Source of the DNA: Chthoniobacter flavus
GTDB taxonomy: Bacteria; Verrucomicrobiota; Verrucomicrobiia; Chthoniobacterales; Terrimicrobiaceae
Reading direction: 5' to 3'
NCBI GenBank assembly: GCA_945883435.1
Contig: CAMCXK010000004.1
Span: 1-64,000, forward strand
Length of the DNA stretch: 64,000 nt
The notes below the pieces were generated by a model that was not told the origin of the DNA, did no database searches, and was given only the letters and a program-made list of their open reading frames with translations. The position numbers were made by a program, and so were the translations under genes. Position 1 is the first letter of the stretch. Each line of letters opens with the position of its first letter. Below are positions 34,432-44,533 of this stretch, piece by piece.

Positions 34432-35590
34432 CGTCGCCCTCCACTGGCAGCGCCACATGAAAAGCCGCTCCACCTTGCTCACGGCCCTCAGCCCAGACTC
34501 TTCCCCCATGTCGGCGGATAATTCGCTGGACATTGGCCAGACCGATGCCTGTGCCTTCGAACGCATCGTCGTGGGAAAGGCGCTCAAAGACTCCAAAAAT
34601 CTTGCGTGCAAAGCGGGGGTCGAACCCGATTCCGTTGTCTCGAATCAAAAATCCACACTCGCCCGGGCCGGCCTTCTCGCCCGCGATTTCGATGACAGCC
34701 CGCGGTCGCGTCGAGGTGAATTTCACGGCATTGGAGAGAAGGTTCACCAGCGCTTGGCGCATGAGCGAGCGGTCCACCCAAACAACGGGCAGATCATGGA
34801 TTTCCCAGTTCACCAGTCGATGGCGGGTTTCCTCCTGCAGGTCTTCGATGGCATCCATGACAAGGGTCAGCAAATCCACACGCACGGTGTGCATCTCGGA
34901 ACGCCCGATTCGGGAAAATGTCAGGAGATCCTCAATTAAGTCAGCCATGCGGCGCGCCGACTGCCGGATCATTCTCAAAGGCCGTTCCACCACATCCCGC
35001 CGGCATTCCGGAGCCTCGCCCTCGAGCAGATCGACAAATCCCAGGATATGCCGCAGCGGGGCGCGCAAGTCGTGCGAGACGGAGTAGGTGAACGCCTCCA
35101 ATTCCCGATTGGCGGCTTCCAGTTCCGCGGTGCGCGCCTGGACCCGTTGCTCCAGATTGTCTTGAATGCGGCGGATCTCAGCCTCCTCGCGGCGGTGGTT
35201 GGTGGCATCGCGAAAGTTGCATTGAATGCGGTTCCAAGGACCCTCGTGATACGCATGGCAAAGAATTTCCACCGGCGTTTTTCGCCCGTCCCGGCTTCCC
35301 AGCACCGCGTTGCCGGCATGGTGGACCGGGGAGATCTTCAAGCGCTCCCCGACATCACGGAACGTTCCCGCTGTCTCTCGGATTTCGCGTAGCGCATCCC
35401 ATCCGGAGCCGATCACCAAGCGGCGTGAAAGACCCGACATGAGACAGAACGCGCCATTGGCGTCCAGAATCTCCCCTGTATCGCGGTCACAAATGAGCAA
35501 TCCGTCCGGAGCGGCTTCAAACATGCGGCGGTGCATGACATCGGCGGGGCGCAAACGCTCCGCAACGCGGGAATCAAGGAGTTCCATCAT
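34421..35590 (-). CDS. PAS-domain sensor histidine kinase
   Basis: About 389 aa from the ATG at 35590 (an in-frame start at 35692 would add 34 unlike residues). A PAS domain (FEAAPDGLLICDRDTGEIL) is followed by a coiled linker, HisKA (AFTYSVSHDLRAPLRHILG) and HATPase (QALVNLLSNAVKFT, IRDNGIGFDP, GTGIGLANVQRII). No membrane segment is seen, so it is cytosolic. The group resembles phytochrome/NtrY-type kinases. It overlaps the next response-regulator gene by 11 bp, so the three form a phosphorelay unit. Confidence 0.9.
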   Translation of the reverse strand: MMELLDSRVAERLRPADVMHRRMFEAAPDGLLICDRDTGEILDANGAFCLMSGLSRRLVIGSGWDALREIRETAGTFRDVGERLKISPVHHAGNAVLGSRDGRKTPVEILCHAYHEGPWNRIQCNFRDATNHRREEAEIRRIQDNLEQRVQARTAELEAANRELEAFTYSVSHDLRAPLRHILGFVDLLEGEAPECRRDVVERPLRMIRQSARRMADLIEDLLTFSRIGRSEMHTVRVDLLTLVMDAIEDLQEETRHRLVNWEIHDLPVVWVDRSLMRQALVNLLSNAVKFTSTRPRAVIEIAGEKAGPGECGFLIRDNGIGFDPRFARKIFGVFERLSHDDAFEGTGIGLANVQRIIRRHGGRVWAEGREQGGAAFHVALPVEGDDAD

Positions 35591-35722
35591 GTCCGATTTA
35601 TTCACCCGGCATCCCGCCGTCCTCAATGGGGTGGATTGCCCTCGGCGTTCAAGATCCGCCACCCGCGATGCCCGGCGCGATTGGGACTGCACGATCGAAC
35701 TGCCTTGAGGCTAATCCACGCT

Positions 35723-36121
35723 TTAAAAATCCCGAAAGGTCATGGCTCCCGCTGCAGGGGCGAAATCGCCGGGTTTTCCCAACGGGCGCAAGTAGGCGGG
35801 CGAATGGTCCCCGCGTGCGGGAACGGGAACCGGGGCCGGACCCACAAAGCCGGGTGGCCGCCGGGGAATTGTGAAGAGGATGTGAATGAGGGAGCCAGCG
35901 GTGGATCCCGAACTGCTGCGCTTCACATCCACAATCTGCGCCACCACCTGGATGTCTTGATCGCCCGCTTCGGGGCCCGTGCGTGTTTTCACATCGAGCA
36001 CCTCAATGGCAAAGACATCGGGAGCCTCGCTCTGAAGGGCCTCGTAGGCCGATGGCGGCAACTCGGCCCGGGTGGCCCACACCGAGCAGAGAATGGCAAG
36101 AATGGAAAGCGTGCGTTTCAT
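35723..36121 (-). CDS. Secreted hypothetical protein
   Basis: A 132-aa product with a signal peptide (SILAILCSVWATRA). The mature part holds VFAIEVLDVKTRT and QVVAQIVDVKRSS and a Pro-rich middle. It overlaps the M20 peptidase gene upstream by ATGA. No family recognised. Confidence 0.6.
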   Translation of the reverse strand: MKRTLSILAILCSVWATRAELPPSAYEALQSEAPDVFAIEVLDVKTRTGPEAGDQDIQVVAQIVDVKRSSSGSTAGSLIHILFTIPRRPPGFVGPAPVPVPARGDHSPAYLRPLGKPGDFAPAAGAMTFRDF

Positions 36122-37458
36122 GACACGGAAATAGAAGCGAGATTTTTCATCAGGACACGGTTCAGGCGGATGCCGGCAAGAAAATTGGCTACGGGAAAGT
36201 TCTCATCCGGCGCATGGGCCCGGCAGTCGGGCGAGGCCAATGCCAGAAGCAGGGCGGGGTGCCCGAGAATGCGCTGAAGATCGGTGAGAATGGGAATCGA
36301 GCCGCCTTCGCGGGTTAGGGCCGGTTTTTTTCCAAAAACCTCTTCCAGCGCAGCCTGTGCTGCGAGACCGTCGGGTGACCGGGGGTCCAGGAAAAATGCC
36401 TCCCCGCTGTGGCCCTCTGTGATCTCGAGCCTGACCCCGCGCGGGCACCGCGCCTCCAAATGCCGCCGTGCCTTGGCAAGGATGTCAGAGGGCTTTTGAT
36501 TGGCAACCAGGCGGAATGTCAGCTTGAAAAACGCCTCGGCGGGCAACACGGTTTTTGTGCCCTCGCCTTGATAGCCACTCCCGAGTCCGTTGACTTCCGC
36601 CGTGGGGCGCGCTCCGATGCGCTCGACAGCCGAGTAACCGGCCTCGCCTGCCAGTTCATGCACGCCGGCCTGGGCGGCGATATCGCTATCTTTGAGCGGC
36701 GATGCGGCCGCCGCCTCGCGCTCCCAATCCTCCATCGGTTGGACATCGTTGTAGAATCCGGGAATTGCAACCCGTCCATCCGGATCATGCAAGCTGGCGA
36801 TCAAACGGGCGGCTGCAGTGGCGGGATTCGCCACCGCGCCTCCGTAAATGCCCGAGTGCAAATCGCGGGCGGGCCCGGTGACCCGCACTTCCATCGCGGC
36901 GATGCCCCGGAGGGCATAACTCAAGGTGGGATGCCCGTCCGCTGCCATTCCAGTGTCGGAGATGGCGATGGCATCGCAAGCGAGTTCCTCGCGGTGGGAT
37001 TCGAGAAACGCAGCCAGGTGGGGGCTGCCGACCTCTTCCTCGCCTTCGATCAGAAACACCACGTTCACCGGCAGAGCGTTTGCCGCCAGTGCCTCCCCGA
37101 CACCAAGAATGTGGGCGAGTATTTGTCCCTTGTTATCCGTGGCCCCCCGGCCGAACACCCGTCCATCCCGAATCTCCGGCTCGAAGGGTGGCGAAGTCCA
37201 CTGATCCAAGGGTTCGGCCGGTTGCACGTCATAGTGGCCGTAGATCAGGATCGTGCGCTTCGAGGCATCGCGGGGAGAGCGGGCGAGGACAACCGGGTGT
37301 CCGGGCGTCTTTTCGATGCGTGCATCCAATCCTTGGGTTTTCAACAACTGAAACAACCACGAGGCGCAGCGATCCATGTCGCCAGCGTGGCAACTCTGAG
37401 CGGACACGCTTGGAATTCCAACAAACTCGAGAAGGTGGTTTAAACGTGGATCATTCAT
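36118..37458 (-). CDS. M20 family dipeptidase
   Basis: The 446-aa metallopeptidase has ILIYGHYDVQPAEP, GRGATDNKGQILAHI, the catalytic Glu pair in LIEGEEEVGSP, AISDTGMAADGHP and a C-terminal His in RAHAPDENFPV. The layout with the large YALRGIAAMEVRVTGP segment resembles the carnosinase/CPG2-like M20 dipeptidases. Start at 37458 gives a normal N-terminus. It is divergent from smc (102 bp between starts). Confidence 0.9.
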   Translation of the reverse strand: MNDPRLNHLLEFVGIPSVSAQSCHAGDMDRCASWLFQLLKTQGLDARIEKTPGHPVVLARSPRDASKRTILIYGHYDVQPAEPLDQWTSPPFEPEIRDGRVFGRGATDNKGQILAHILGVGEALAANALPVNVVFLIEGEEEVGSPHLAAFLESHREELACDAIAISDTGMAADGHPTLSYALRGIAAMEVRVTGPARDLHSGIYGGAVANPATAAARLIASLHDPDGRVAIPGFYNDVQPMEDWEREAAAASPLKDSDIAAQAGVHELAGEAGYSAVERIGARPTAEVNGLGSGYQGEGTKTVLPAEAFFKLTFRLVANQKPSDILAKARRHLEARCPRGVRLEITEGHSGEAFFLDPRSPDGLAAQAALEEVFGKKPALTREGGSIPILTDLQRILGHPALLLALASPDCRAHAPDENFPVANFLAGIRLNRVLMKNLASISVS

Positions 37459-37560
37459 GGAAAATCTATGGATTGTGGTGTCTGTGCGCGCAGCCACTTG
37501 ATGTAGTGTTTTTCTTTTGCACGAATCCACCGCCCCGCATAGCATTTTCAGCGTTTTCCC

Positions 37561-40500
37561 ATGTATCTGCAATCCTTGGAAATTATCGGCTTCAAGTCGT
37601 TCGCCGCAAAAACCGTCTTGAACTTCCACCGTGGGGTTACCGCCATCGTCGGCCCGAACGGGTGCGGGAAGTCGAACGTGTTGGATGCGATCCGCTGGGT
37701 TTTGGGCGAGCAATCGGCGAAGGCTCTCCGGGGGGGGGAAATGGCGGATGTCATCTTCAGCGGCACCGACAGCCGTCCGGCACTTGGGATGGCCGAGGTT
37801 TCAATGACGTTTTCCGAGTGTGAAAAGGAGCTGGGGGTCGAGTGGAACGAGGTTCGCATCACCCGCCGCGTTTATCGTGACGGGAAAAGCGAGTATTTCC
37901 TGAATAAAACACCCTGCCGTTTGCGCGATATCCACCAGCTTTTCATGGATACGGGTGTGGGTCGAAGCGCCTACTCGATCATGGAGCAGGGCAAGATCGA
38001 CCAGATTCTCAGCAACCGTCCGGAGGACCGGAGGGCCATCTTCGAAGAGGCCGCCGGAATCACCAAATTCAAGGCTCAGAAAAAGGAGGCGCTCCGGAAG
38101 CTCGAATACACGGAGTCCAACCTTGTCCGCGTCCAGGACATCATCAAGGAGGTGAAGCGCCAGATCGGATCGCTGCAGCGCCAGGCTGCCAAGGCCCGCC
38201 GCTATCAGTCGATCCTGCAGGATCTGCGGGTTTTCGATACCCATCTTTCGCATAAAAATCATGCGGATCTGTCTTCGGAGTTGTCTGCCTTGCGCCATGA
38301 ACTCCAGTCTGGAGACGAGTCGCGCCAGACCCATGAAGAGGCGATCTCCGCCCGCGAGGCGGAACTCGATCTTCTGCGCGCCCGCTTGCAGGAACTCGAG
38401 TCGGAGGCCGGATCGGTGCGCGACGGCATGCAAACACTGCGCAACCGCGTGTTCTCGGCGGAGAACCGAATCGGAACCAACCACGAGCGCAGTGCCGAAG
38501 CGACCGTTTTAATCGACCGGCATCGCTTGGACATTACGCAAGCGGAGGAAAAAATCCGCACCCAGGAGGAGCAGATCGTTCAGACCGACTCCCTGCTTCA
38601 GGAGATGATCGAGAGTCTTCGCACGCATCAGGAGGTTTTGGACGAACACACGGCCCGCCTGTCCTCGGTGCGGGAGGAACGGATCGCGGCTGAGCGTGAA
38701 TTGGCCGCCCGGAACTCCGGGGTTTCGGCGCTTGATGCTAGATTGGGGAGTTTGCGCGGTGAGATTTCGAGCGCGACCGGCCGCCGGGAGTCGGGGGAAA
38801 CACGCTTGCGCCTTTTGCAAAACGAGCGTGACCTGGCCCAGCGGAACGCATCCGAGATTGCCGGACAACTCGACGCTTTGCGCGTTCGTTCGGAGTCCTC
38901 CCTGGCGTCCCTTGAGTATGCCCGGTCCGAAACCGCCGCCGCCATGGCGGATCACGAGCAGGCCCAGCAGGAGCGGGTGTCCACGGAAGCGGTTTTAAAT
39001 GCCGCCGGCAAGGACGTGGCTGCCCTGGAGTCGCGCCTGGAGGTTTTGCGCCAACTCCAAGAGCAAGGCGAGGGATTGGACGAGGGCACCCAGGCTCTTC
39101 TCAAGGGATTGGACAATCCCGAATTTTTCCTGAGCGCCATGAGCGGCACCGTGGCTTCCCACATCCAGGTCGAGGAGCGTTTTATTCCCGCAGTGGAGCG
39201 GGCTCTTGGAGCGGCTTTGCAAGCGGTTGTTTTCAAGGATGCCGGTGTCGCCGAGGCCGCATTGGCCACGCTGTCCGGTCGCAAACTGGGCAGGGCGACC
39301 CTTGTTCCCGCCGACTGGATCGGCGGCGACTCGCCCGCGCAGGTCGAGCCCCCCTTCGGAGTTTTTGGCCGGGCTGCGGATTGCGTCGCCGGAGCGGGCG
39401 AGGGGGCATCACTGGCGCGCCGCATCTTGCACGATGTCCTGGTAGTCGAAAATCTCGAGGCCGCCTTCCGGTTCAAATCCTCCCGCCCCGAGTTCGCCTA
39501 CGCGACACTGGATGGGTGTTTCATTGGTCGGGATGGTCTTGTCCACGGGGGGCAATCGGGAGAGAACGCGGGCCAGTCCACTCTCCAGCGGAAGCTCCGC
39601 ATTGCCGAGCTGGAGACCGCCCACCGGGAGGCGGTCTCGCAGATCGAGGCTCTCGCTGCGGCCCGGTCTGCTGCGGTTTCGGCCATGGACCAGGCCTCCG
39701 ACCGTCTGCGCGCCTCCCGCGAGGCGATGCAGGCCGCACAGGTCGAATCGGCCTCCGTGGAAAACGAGCGGCGCGTTGCCGAGCGCCAAGCTGCCGAGAT
39801 CGAGGCCAAGCGCGCATCGTTCGAACGCGAGGCGCAAAGCATCGAGGAGGGACTTCGCAGCAGCATTGCCGGGTTGGCGGAACTCGAGTCCCGGATTGCC
39901 GAGACGTCCGCCCAGCTTGATGATTTGCGGACCTCCCGCAGCGAGGTGGAAACCCGCATCCAAGTGGTCCGGGAAAATGAAAGCGCGGCCACCGAGTCCC
40001 TGAACGAGATTCGTGTGCGCGTGGCCACCGAGCGCCAGCAACAAGAAAGCCTGCACCGGCAGCGGGGCCCCATGGCCGCGCGCATTGTCGAATTGAACGA
40101 ACTCCTGGATGCCCGCCGTGTGGATATTTCAAACTACGAAACCCGGATTGCAACCCTGGCGGCGGAAAATGAATCCCTTCAGCTTTCCATTGCGGAATGG
40201 CAGGCCGAGCTGGCCGCCGAGGAATCGCGTCTGGCAGTTGTTCTCTCCCGCCGTTCCGAGGCGGGTGGCGAAGCCGAGGCCGCCGATGCCGCCTTGCGGG
40301 CGGCCCGCCATTCACTCTCCACGCTTCAAGACCAGCGCAGCCGCCTCGAAGTCCGCGCCGCACAGCTCGAGATGCGAATGGAAAACATTCGCACCCACGT
40401 CGCTCAACGCTATCAACTCGATCTTTCCGGTTTTCAGCCGGACACCTACGCCTTGCTCGTGGCTTTGCGGGATCGTTCGAGCCGCCCAGCCGAGGCGGCT

Positions 40501-41319
40501 GATGACGAATCTGTGCCTGCCGAGGGGTCTGCTTCAGCGCTTCCCATGCCGGTCGAGGGCGAGGGTATTCCTTGGGGCCGCATCGAGTTGCTTGTGGGTG
40601 AACTGACCTCCCGGCTGGATGCCATGGGCTCGGTGAACCTCGATGCCATCCAAGAATACGAGGAACTCGAGCAACGCCACACTTTCCTTGAAAAACAAAA
40701 TACCGACCTTGTGGCCTCCAAGGCCGAACTCCTTGAGGTGATCGCCCGGATCAACAACACGACGAAAACCCTCTTTGCCGAGACCTTCGAGAAAATCCGC
40801 GAGAACTTCCAATTCATGTTCACCGAGTTGTTCGGCGGCGGACGTGCCAACCTCTTGCTCACGGATGATTCCGATCCCCTGGAAAGCGGAATTGACATCA
40901 TTGCCAAGCCACCCGGCAAACAGTTGCAAAGCGTGACCTTGCTGTCCGGAGGCGAGCGCACCATGACGGCGGTGTCGCTTCTCTTCGCCATCTACATGGT
41001 GAAGCCGAGTCCGTTTTGCGTCTTGGACGAAATGGATGCTCCTCTGGATGAGTCCAACATTACCCGGTTTATCAAAATCCTCGACCGGTTTGTGGACCAG
41101 AGCCAGTTCGTGACGATCACCCACAACAAACGCACGATCTCCCGCGCCGATGTTCTTTACGGGGTCACGATGGAGGAGCACGGGGTCAGCAAGCTTGTGA
41201 GCGTGCGATTCAGCGGAAAATCCCACGACCCCACTCAAGCCACCGACAGCGTGGCCAAGGTCCTTGGAAAATCGGAAAACCTCGCGAGCGAGGACTTGTT
41301 CTCCGGAATTCCCGCGTAG
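37561..41319 (+). CDS. smc: Chromosome segregation protein SMC
   Basis: SMC condensin organises and segregates the chromosome. The 1252-aa protein has Walker A GPNGCGKSNVLDAIRWVLG at the N-terminus, a long coiled coil (about 170-500), a hinge (about 520-660), a second coiled coil, and the C-terminal signature LSGGERTMTAVSLLFAI with Walker B FCVLDEMDAPLDE. Length is typical. ScpA and ScpB genes are not in the window. Confidence 0.97.
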   Translation: MYLQSLEIIGFKSFAAKTVLNFHRGVTAIVGPNGCGKSNVLDAIRWVLGEQSAKALRGGEMADVIFSGTDSRPALGMAEVSMTFSECEKELGVEWNEVRITRRVYRDGKSEYFLNKTPCRLRDIHQLFMDTGVGRSAYSIMEQGKIDQILSNRPEDRRAIFEEAAGITKFKAQKKEALRKLEYTESNLVRVQDIIKEVKRQIGSLQRQAAKARRYQSILQDLRVFDTHLSHKNHADLSSELSALRHELQSGDESRQTHEEAISAREAELDLLRARLQELESEAGSVRDGMQTLRNRVFSAENRIGTNHERSAEATVLIDRHRLDITQAEEKIRTQEEQIVQTDSLLQEMIESLRTHQEVLDEHTARLSSVREERIAAERELAARNSGVSALDARLGSLRGEISSATGRRESGETRLRLLQNERDLAQRNASEIAGQLDALRVRSESSLASLEYARSETAAAMADHEQAQQERVSTEAVLNAAGKDVAALESRLEVLRQLQEQGEGLDEGTQALLKGLDNPEFFLSAMSGTVASHIQVEERFIPAVERALGAALQAVVFKDAGVAEAALATLSGRKLGRATLVPADWIGGDSPAQVEPPFGVFGRAADCVAGAGEGASLARRILHDVLVVENLEAAFRFKSSRPEFAYATLDGCFIGRDGLVHGGQSGENAGQSTLQRKLRIAELETAHREAVSQIEALAAARSAAVSAMDQASDRLRASREAMQAAQVESASVENERRVAERQAAEIEAKRASFEREAQSIEEGLRSSIAGLAELESRIAETSAQLDDLRTSRSEVETRIQVVRENESAATESLNEIRVRVATERQQQESLHRQRGPMAARIVELNELLDARRVDISNYETRIATLAAENESLQLSIAEWQAELAAEESRLAVVLSRRSEAGGEAEAADAALRAARHSLSTLQDQRSRLEVRAAQLEMRMENIRTHVAQRYQLDLSGFQPDTYALLVALRDRSSRPAEAADDESVPAEGSASALPMPVEGEGIPWGRIELLVGELTSRLDAMGSVNLDAIQEYEELEQRHTFLEKQNTDLVASKAELLEVIARINNTTKTLFAETFEKIRENFQFMFTELFGGGRANLLLTDDSDPLESGIDIIAKPPGKQLQSVTLLSGGERTMTAVSLLFAIYMVKPSPFCVLDEMDAPLDESNITRFIKILDRFVDQSQFVTITHNKRTISRADVLYGVTMEEHGVSKLVSVRFSGKSHDPTQATDSVAKVLGKSENLASEDLFSGIPA

Positions 41320-41419
41320 GCGGACTCGAACGGGCGTTCCAGTCTCTTGATTTCTTGAAGTGATCCCCTGCGGTTGGCCCGATTTTTATGGCGGACACCC
41401 CCCGATCAATGGTCTTTTG

Positions 41420-42343
41420 ATGGGTATGGAAAATGTGCTTATTGTCGGAACGGGGTGTGCCGGATTAACGGCTGCGATTTACACGGCGCGGGCCAATCTT
41501 TCACCGCTTGTTTTGGAAGGGCGGATGCCGGGAGGTCAATTGACCACCACGACGCTGGTGGAGAACTTTCCGGGTTTTCCGGATGGCATCGACGGGCCGG
41601 ATTTGATTCAACGCATGCACCAGCAGGCGGAAAAATTCGGGGCAAGATTCCGCTTCGGGGTGGTCGAGGATTTTCAGCCCGGTGATCCCCATCGCATCCG
41701 GGTGGATGGCGAGTGGATCGAGGCCCGCGCGCTCATCGTCGCCAGCGGGGCCTCGCCGCGCTACCTCGGTATTCCCGGCGAAGAGGCCTTGATCGGGCAC
41801 GGCCTGACATCCTGCGCCACATGCGACGGGGCATTTTACCGCAATGTGCCGGTCTGCGTCGTCGGGGGAGGGGATTCGGCCTGCGAGGAGGCGACTTTTC
41901 TCACCCGTTTCGCCTCGAAGGTTTATCTCATTCACCGCAGGGATTCCCTCCGCGCCTCCCGCATCATGGCCGACCGCGCGCTGGCGAATCCCAAAATCGA
42001 GCCTGTGTGGAATTCCGCCATCACGGGTTATCTCCGCGATGGGGCGGGCGAGGTTTCCGGCGTGACGATCCGCAACTCGGTCACCGGCACCGAATCGACC
42101 CTCGATGTGAAATGCGTCTTTGTGGCAATCGGTCACGAGCCGAATACCGCTGCTTTCCGCCAAGCTCTGGAGACCGATGCGAATGGATACCTGCGCCAGG
42201 TCCTCGGAACGGCGACGGCCGTCCCCGGGGTTTTTGCGGCGGGCGATGTCGCGGACCATGTTTATCGCCAGGCCATCACAGCGGCCGGCCAGGGATGTGC
42301 CGCCGCCATTGAAGCCGAGCGCTGGCTGGCCGCGCGGAGTTGA
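41420..42343 (+). CDS. trxB: Thioredoxin-disulfide reductase
   Basis: The 307-aa flavoenzyme has the FAD motif [34 protein letters not shown], the redox pair in [10 protein letters not shown], the NADPH motif [12 protein letters not shown] and [15 protein letters not shown]. It passes electrons from NADPH to thioredoxin. Start could be 41420 or 41426 (ATG codons two apart). The GT4 gene begins 9 bp downstream. Confidence 0.96.
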   Translation: MGMENVLIVGTGCAGLTAAIYTARANLSPLVLEGRMPGGQLTTTTLVENFPGFPDGIDGPDLIQRMHQQAEKFGARFRFGVVEDFQPGDPHRIRVDGEWIEARALIVASGASPRYLGIPGEEALIGHGLTSCATCDGAFYRNVPVCVVGGGDSACEEATFLTRFASKVYLIHRRDSLRASRIMADRALANPKIEPVWNSAITGYLRDGAGEVSGVTIRNSVTGTESTLDVKCVFVAIGHEPNTAAFRQALETDANGYLRQVLGTATAVPGVFAAGDVADHVYRQAITAAGQGCAAAIEAERWLAARS

Positions 42344-42352
42344 CCGGGCGTT

Positions 42353-43525
42353 TTGAAAATCTGCGATCTCACGCAATTCTACTCGCCCGTTGGCGGAGGT
42401 GTGCGCCGCTACATCGAGCAGAAAACCGCTTACATCCGCCGCTTCCGCCCGGATTGCTCCCATGTGTTGATTGTCCCCGGCGAGCACACGGCGACAAGCG
42501 GGGACGGGATGGTGCGCGTTCACACGATCGCTTCTCCTTTGCTCAATGGCACGGCCCGCTACCGCTTTTTGTCCAAGCTCCACCTGGTGGAGGAGATTCT
42601 CGAGCGCGAGCAGCCCGACATCCTGGAATCGGGCGATCCCTACCAAGTTGCTTGGAAAGCCGTCGCCTCAGGCCGTGGCCTCGATTTTCCCGTGGTTGGG
42701 TTTTACCATTCCCACTTTCCCGAGGCGGTTTTGCGAACGGTGGAGAAATTTTGCGGACCGATCCTCCGCTCGGTGGCCGAAGAGGTGATCCGCAAATACG
42801 TCGTGACGCTTTACAACCATTTCGAGCGAACCTTTGTTCCGAGTCCCGTTCTCGCGCAGTTACTGCGCGGCTGGGGGATCGAAAATGTCACCAGTGTGGA
42901 TCTCGGGGTGGATGATGAGGTTTTTCGTCCCGATCCGGACGATCGTGCATTGACCCGCGACCGCCTGGGCCTCTCCCGCGGGAAACGTCTCCTGCTCTAC
43001 GTGGGACGATTGGGACCCGAGAAAAACGTCCATACGCTGTTCCGGGCCTTCCAGATTCTTCACAACGAGTCGCCGGGCGTTTACGAGCTTCTCTGTCTGG
43101 GCGACGGCACCCAGCGCGCGGCCTTGGAAAATCTGCGGGATCGAGTGGACGGCGTGCATTGGCATCCTTTTTTTTCCGATCCGCACGAACTCGCCTCCGT
43201 CTACCGATGTGCCGACTTGTTTGTTCATCCCGGCGTGCAGGAAACATTTGGTTTGGTGGCCCTCGAGAGCCAGGCGTGTGGAACTCCTGTGGTCGGCATC
43301 CGGGGCAGCTACATGGACCGTATTATTTTCTCCGACCAGTCCGATTGGGCGGAGGAAAACTCCCCGTTGGCGCTGGCTGCGGCGATTGGGAGAAAATTTC
43401 ACTCCGATCCCGCAGTCGATGGAACGGTCGTGAGTCAGATGGCCCGCGGGCGCTATGCGTGGCGGGCGGTTTTCGGGCGCCTCTTCGGTGCCTACGAGGA
43501 GGTCATTGACCGCTACTCGCCTTGA
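42353..43525 (+). CDS. Glycosyltransferase family 4 (GT-B)
   Basis: A 390-aa retaining GT4 enzyme from a TTG start. The N-terminal fold has the GGGVRRYIEQK motif, and the C-terminal domain has LLYVGRLGPEKNVHTLFRAF, the E-x7-E motif in ETFGLVALE and GTPVVGI. It is likely for a lipid or surface glycan; the acceptor is unknown. Its stop overlaps the convergent phosphodiester glycosidase gene by 23 bp. Confidence 0.9.
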   Translation: MKICDLTQFYSPVGGGVRRYIEQKTAYIRRFRPDCSHVLIVPGEHTATSGDGMVRVHTIASPLLNGTARYRFLSKLHLVEEILEREQPDILESGDPYQVAWKAVASGRGLDFPVVGFYHSHFPEAVLRTVEKFCGPILRSVAEEVIRKYVVTLYNHFERTFVPSPVLAQLLRGWGIENVTSVDLGVDDEVFRPDPDDRALTRDRLGLSRGKRLLLYVGRLGPEKNVHTLFRAFQILHNESPGVYELLCLGDGTQRAALENLRDRVDGVHWHPFFSDPHELASVYRCADLFVHPGVQETFGLVALESQACGTPVVGIRGSYMDRIIFSDQSDWAEENSPLALAAAIGRKFHSDPAVDGTVVSQMARGRYAWRAVFGRLFGAYEEVIDRYSP

Positions 43526-44312
43526 CGTGGCGCGGTTTAGCCGTCTTTTCGGGAGTTGATACCACCGCCAGAAAGTTCGCGGCTTTTTTGATCTCGGGCA
43601 GATTCGCCCGGTCGCCCGCCCAGAGGCCCGTCGAGGTGCCTCCATCCAAATTCAGGGCCTGGATCGGTCTCCAAGTATCGAGAATACCGGGCACCGCCAG
43701 AATCTCCGCGGCGGTGGCCAGCGAAATCGAGGTCATGTGAATCAATGCCACATTTCCTCCCTTGCCTGTGGCCACCACCGTGCGGCGGGCCAAGCGCGTG
43801 GACTCCAAGCCCGACACGGAATTTCCGTTTTCAATCAGCATCGGGCCGCATTGAATCGCCTGCACAAAGCCGGATTTTTTCGGGTCATACGCCCCGGAGC
43901 GAACGATCGCCACGGAACCATCGACCCGGGCTCCGACGATACCGCTCAACAGCTTCGCGCGCTCGAGTGGATGAATCGTTTTTCCGTCGGCGATGACAAG
44001 ACCGACGGGAGTGAAATCCTTGTGAAAATATCCCCCGTTGACGCCAGCCACTGCCCCGGCATGGCGCAATGAATTCTCGAGGGTGGCCGCACCCGGGGAC
44101 GCGCTCTCCAGCACGCGCAAGGTGCTTGCCGGACCGGATTCAAACACCACCGCCGTGACCCGAACCTGCGCGTCCGCTGAAACGCACCGGGTCTCAATCG
44201 CTTCAACTCCCGGAGCGACCTCTCCCAGCGCGAAGGAGGATTGGATTTTCCAGCCTGAAAACCCGTCCTGCATACCAGCGACGACTACCAAAAGAGCGAA
44301 AAAAATTTTCAT
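43503..44312 (-). CDS. Secreted phosphodiester glycosidase family (NAGPA-like)
   Basis: A 269-aa exported protein (signal residues about 1-19) with the family motifs GVNGGYFHKDFTP, VQAIQCGPMLIENG, TVVATGKGGNVAL and ALNLDGGTSTGLW. NAGPA-like enzymes remove N-acetylglucosamine from phosphodiester-linked glycans. It is the last chromosomal gene before the prophage. Confidence 0.88.
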   Translation of the reverse strand: MKIFFALLVVVAGMQDGFSGWKIQSSFALGEVAPGVEAIETRCVSADAQVRVTAVVFESGPASTLRVLESASPGAATLENSLRHAGAVAGVNGGYFHKDFTPVGLVIADGKTIHPLERAKLLSGIVGARVDGSVAIVRSGAYDPKKSGFVQAIQCGPMLIENGNSVSGLESTRLARRTVVATGKGGNVALIHMTSISLATAAEILAVPGILDTWRPIQALNLDGGTSTGLWAGDRANLPEIKKAANFLAVVSTPEKTAKPRHVKASSGQ

Positions 44313-44412
44313 TTGCGGGATTGAAACAAAGATCTTCCGCTGTCGAAAGCCGTTTTGCGCGCGGGCAGGCCTCTATTTGTGACCGCCTCCTCATCCCAAT
44401 GGACGAAATGGG

Positions 44413-44457
44413 AGCCGACGACGGGACTCGAACCCGTGACCTATCGATTACGAATCG
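44413..44457 (-). tRNA. tRNA-Thr(CGU) 3' fragment: prophage attL
   Basis: On the minus strand an acceptor-like strand CGTCGGC, a T-arm ACGGGTTCGAGTCCCGT and an anticodon loop TTCGTAA (anticodon CGT at 44450-44452) are present. The 5' stem of the anticodon arm pairs for only three bases and there is no D-arm or 5' acceptor strand to the right. This is a 3' half left at the left end of an integrated phage; the complete gene should be rebuilt at the right end beyond the window. Confidence 0.85.
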
Positions 44458-44496
44458 CAAAAATCGGCTTTGCAGTCCAATGGTTTATGTCGTTGT

Positions 44497-44514
44497 TGCC
44501 ATGGTGGTGCCATG
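44497..44514. repeat. Direct repeat TGCCATG at 11-bp period near attL
   Basis: TGCCATG occurs at 44497-44503 and 44508-44514, one helical turn apart and about 40 bp from attL. It may be integrase arm-type sites of the prophage. Inferred from spacing and place only. Confidence 0.35.
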
Positions 44515-44533
44515 AATGTGTGATTTTTTACCC

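Noticed and set aside
41320-41419. tRNA-like text (ACTCGAACGGGCG) after smc
   Set aside because: No cloverleaf can be built around it.
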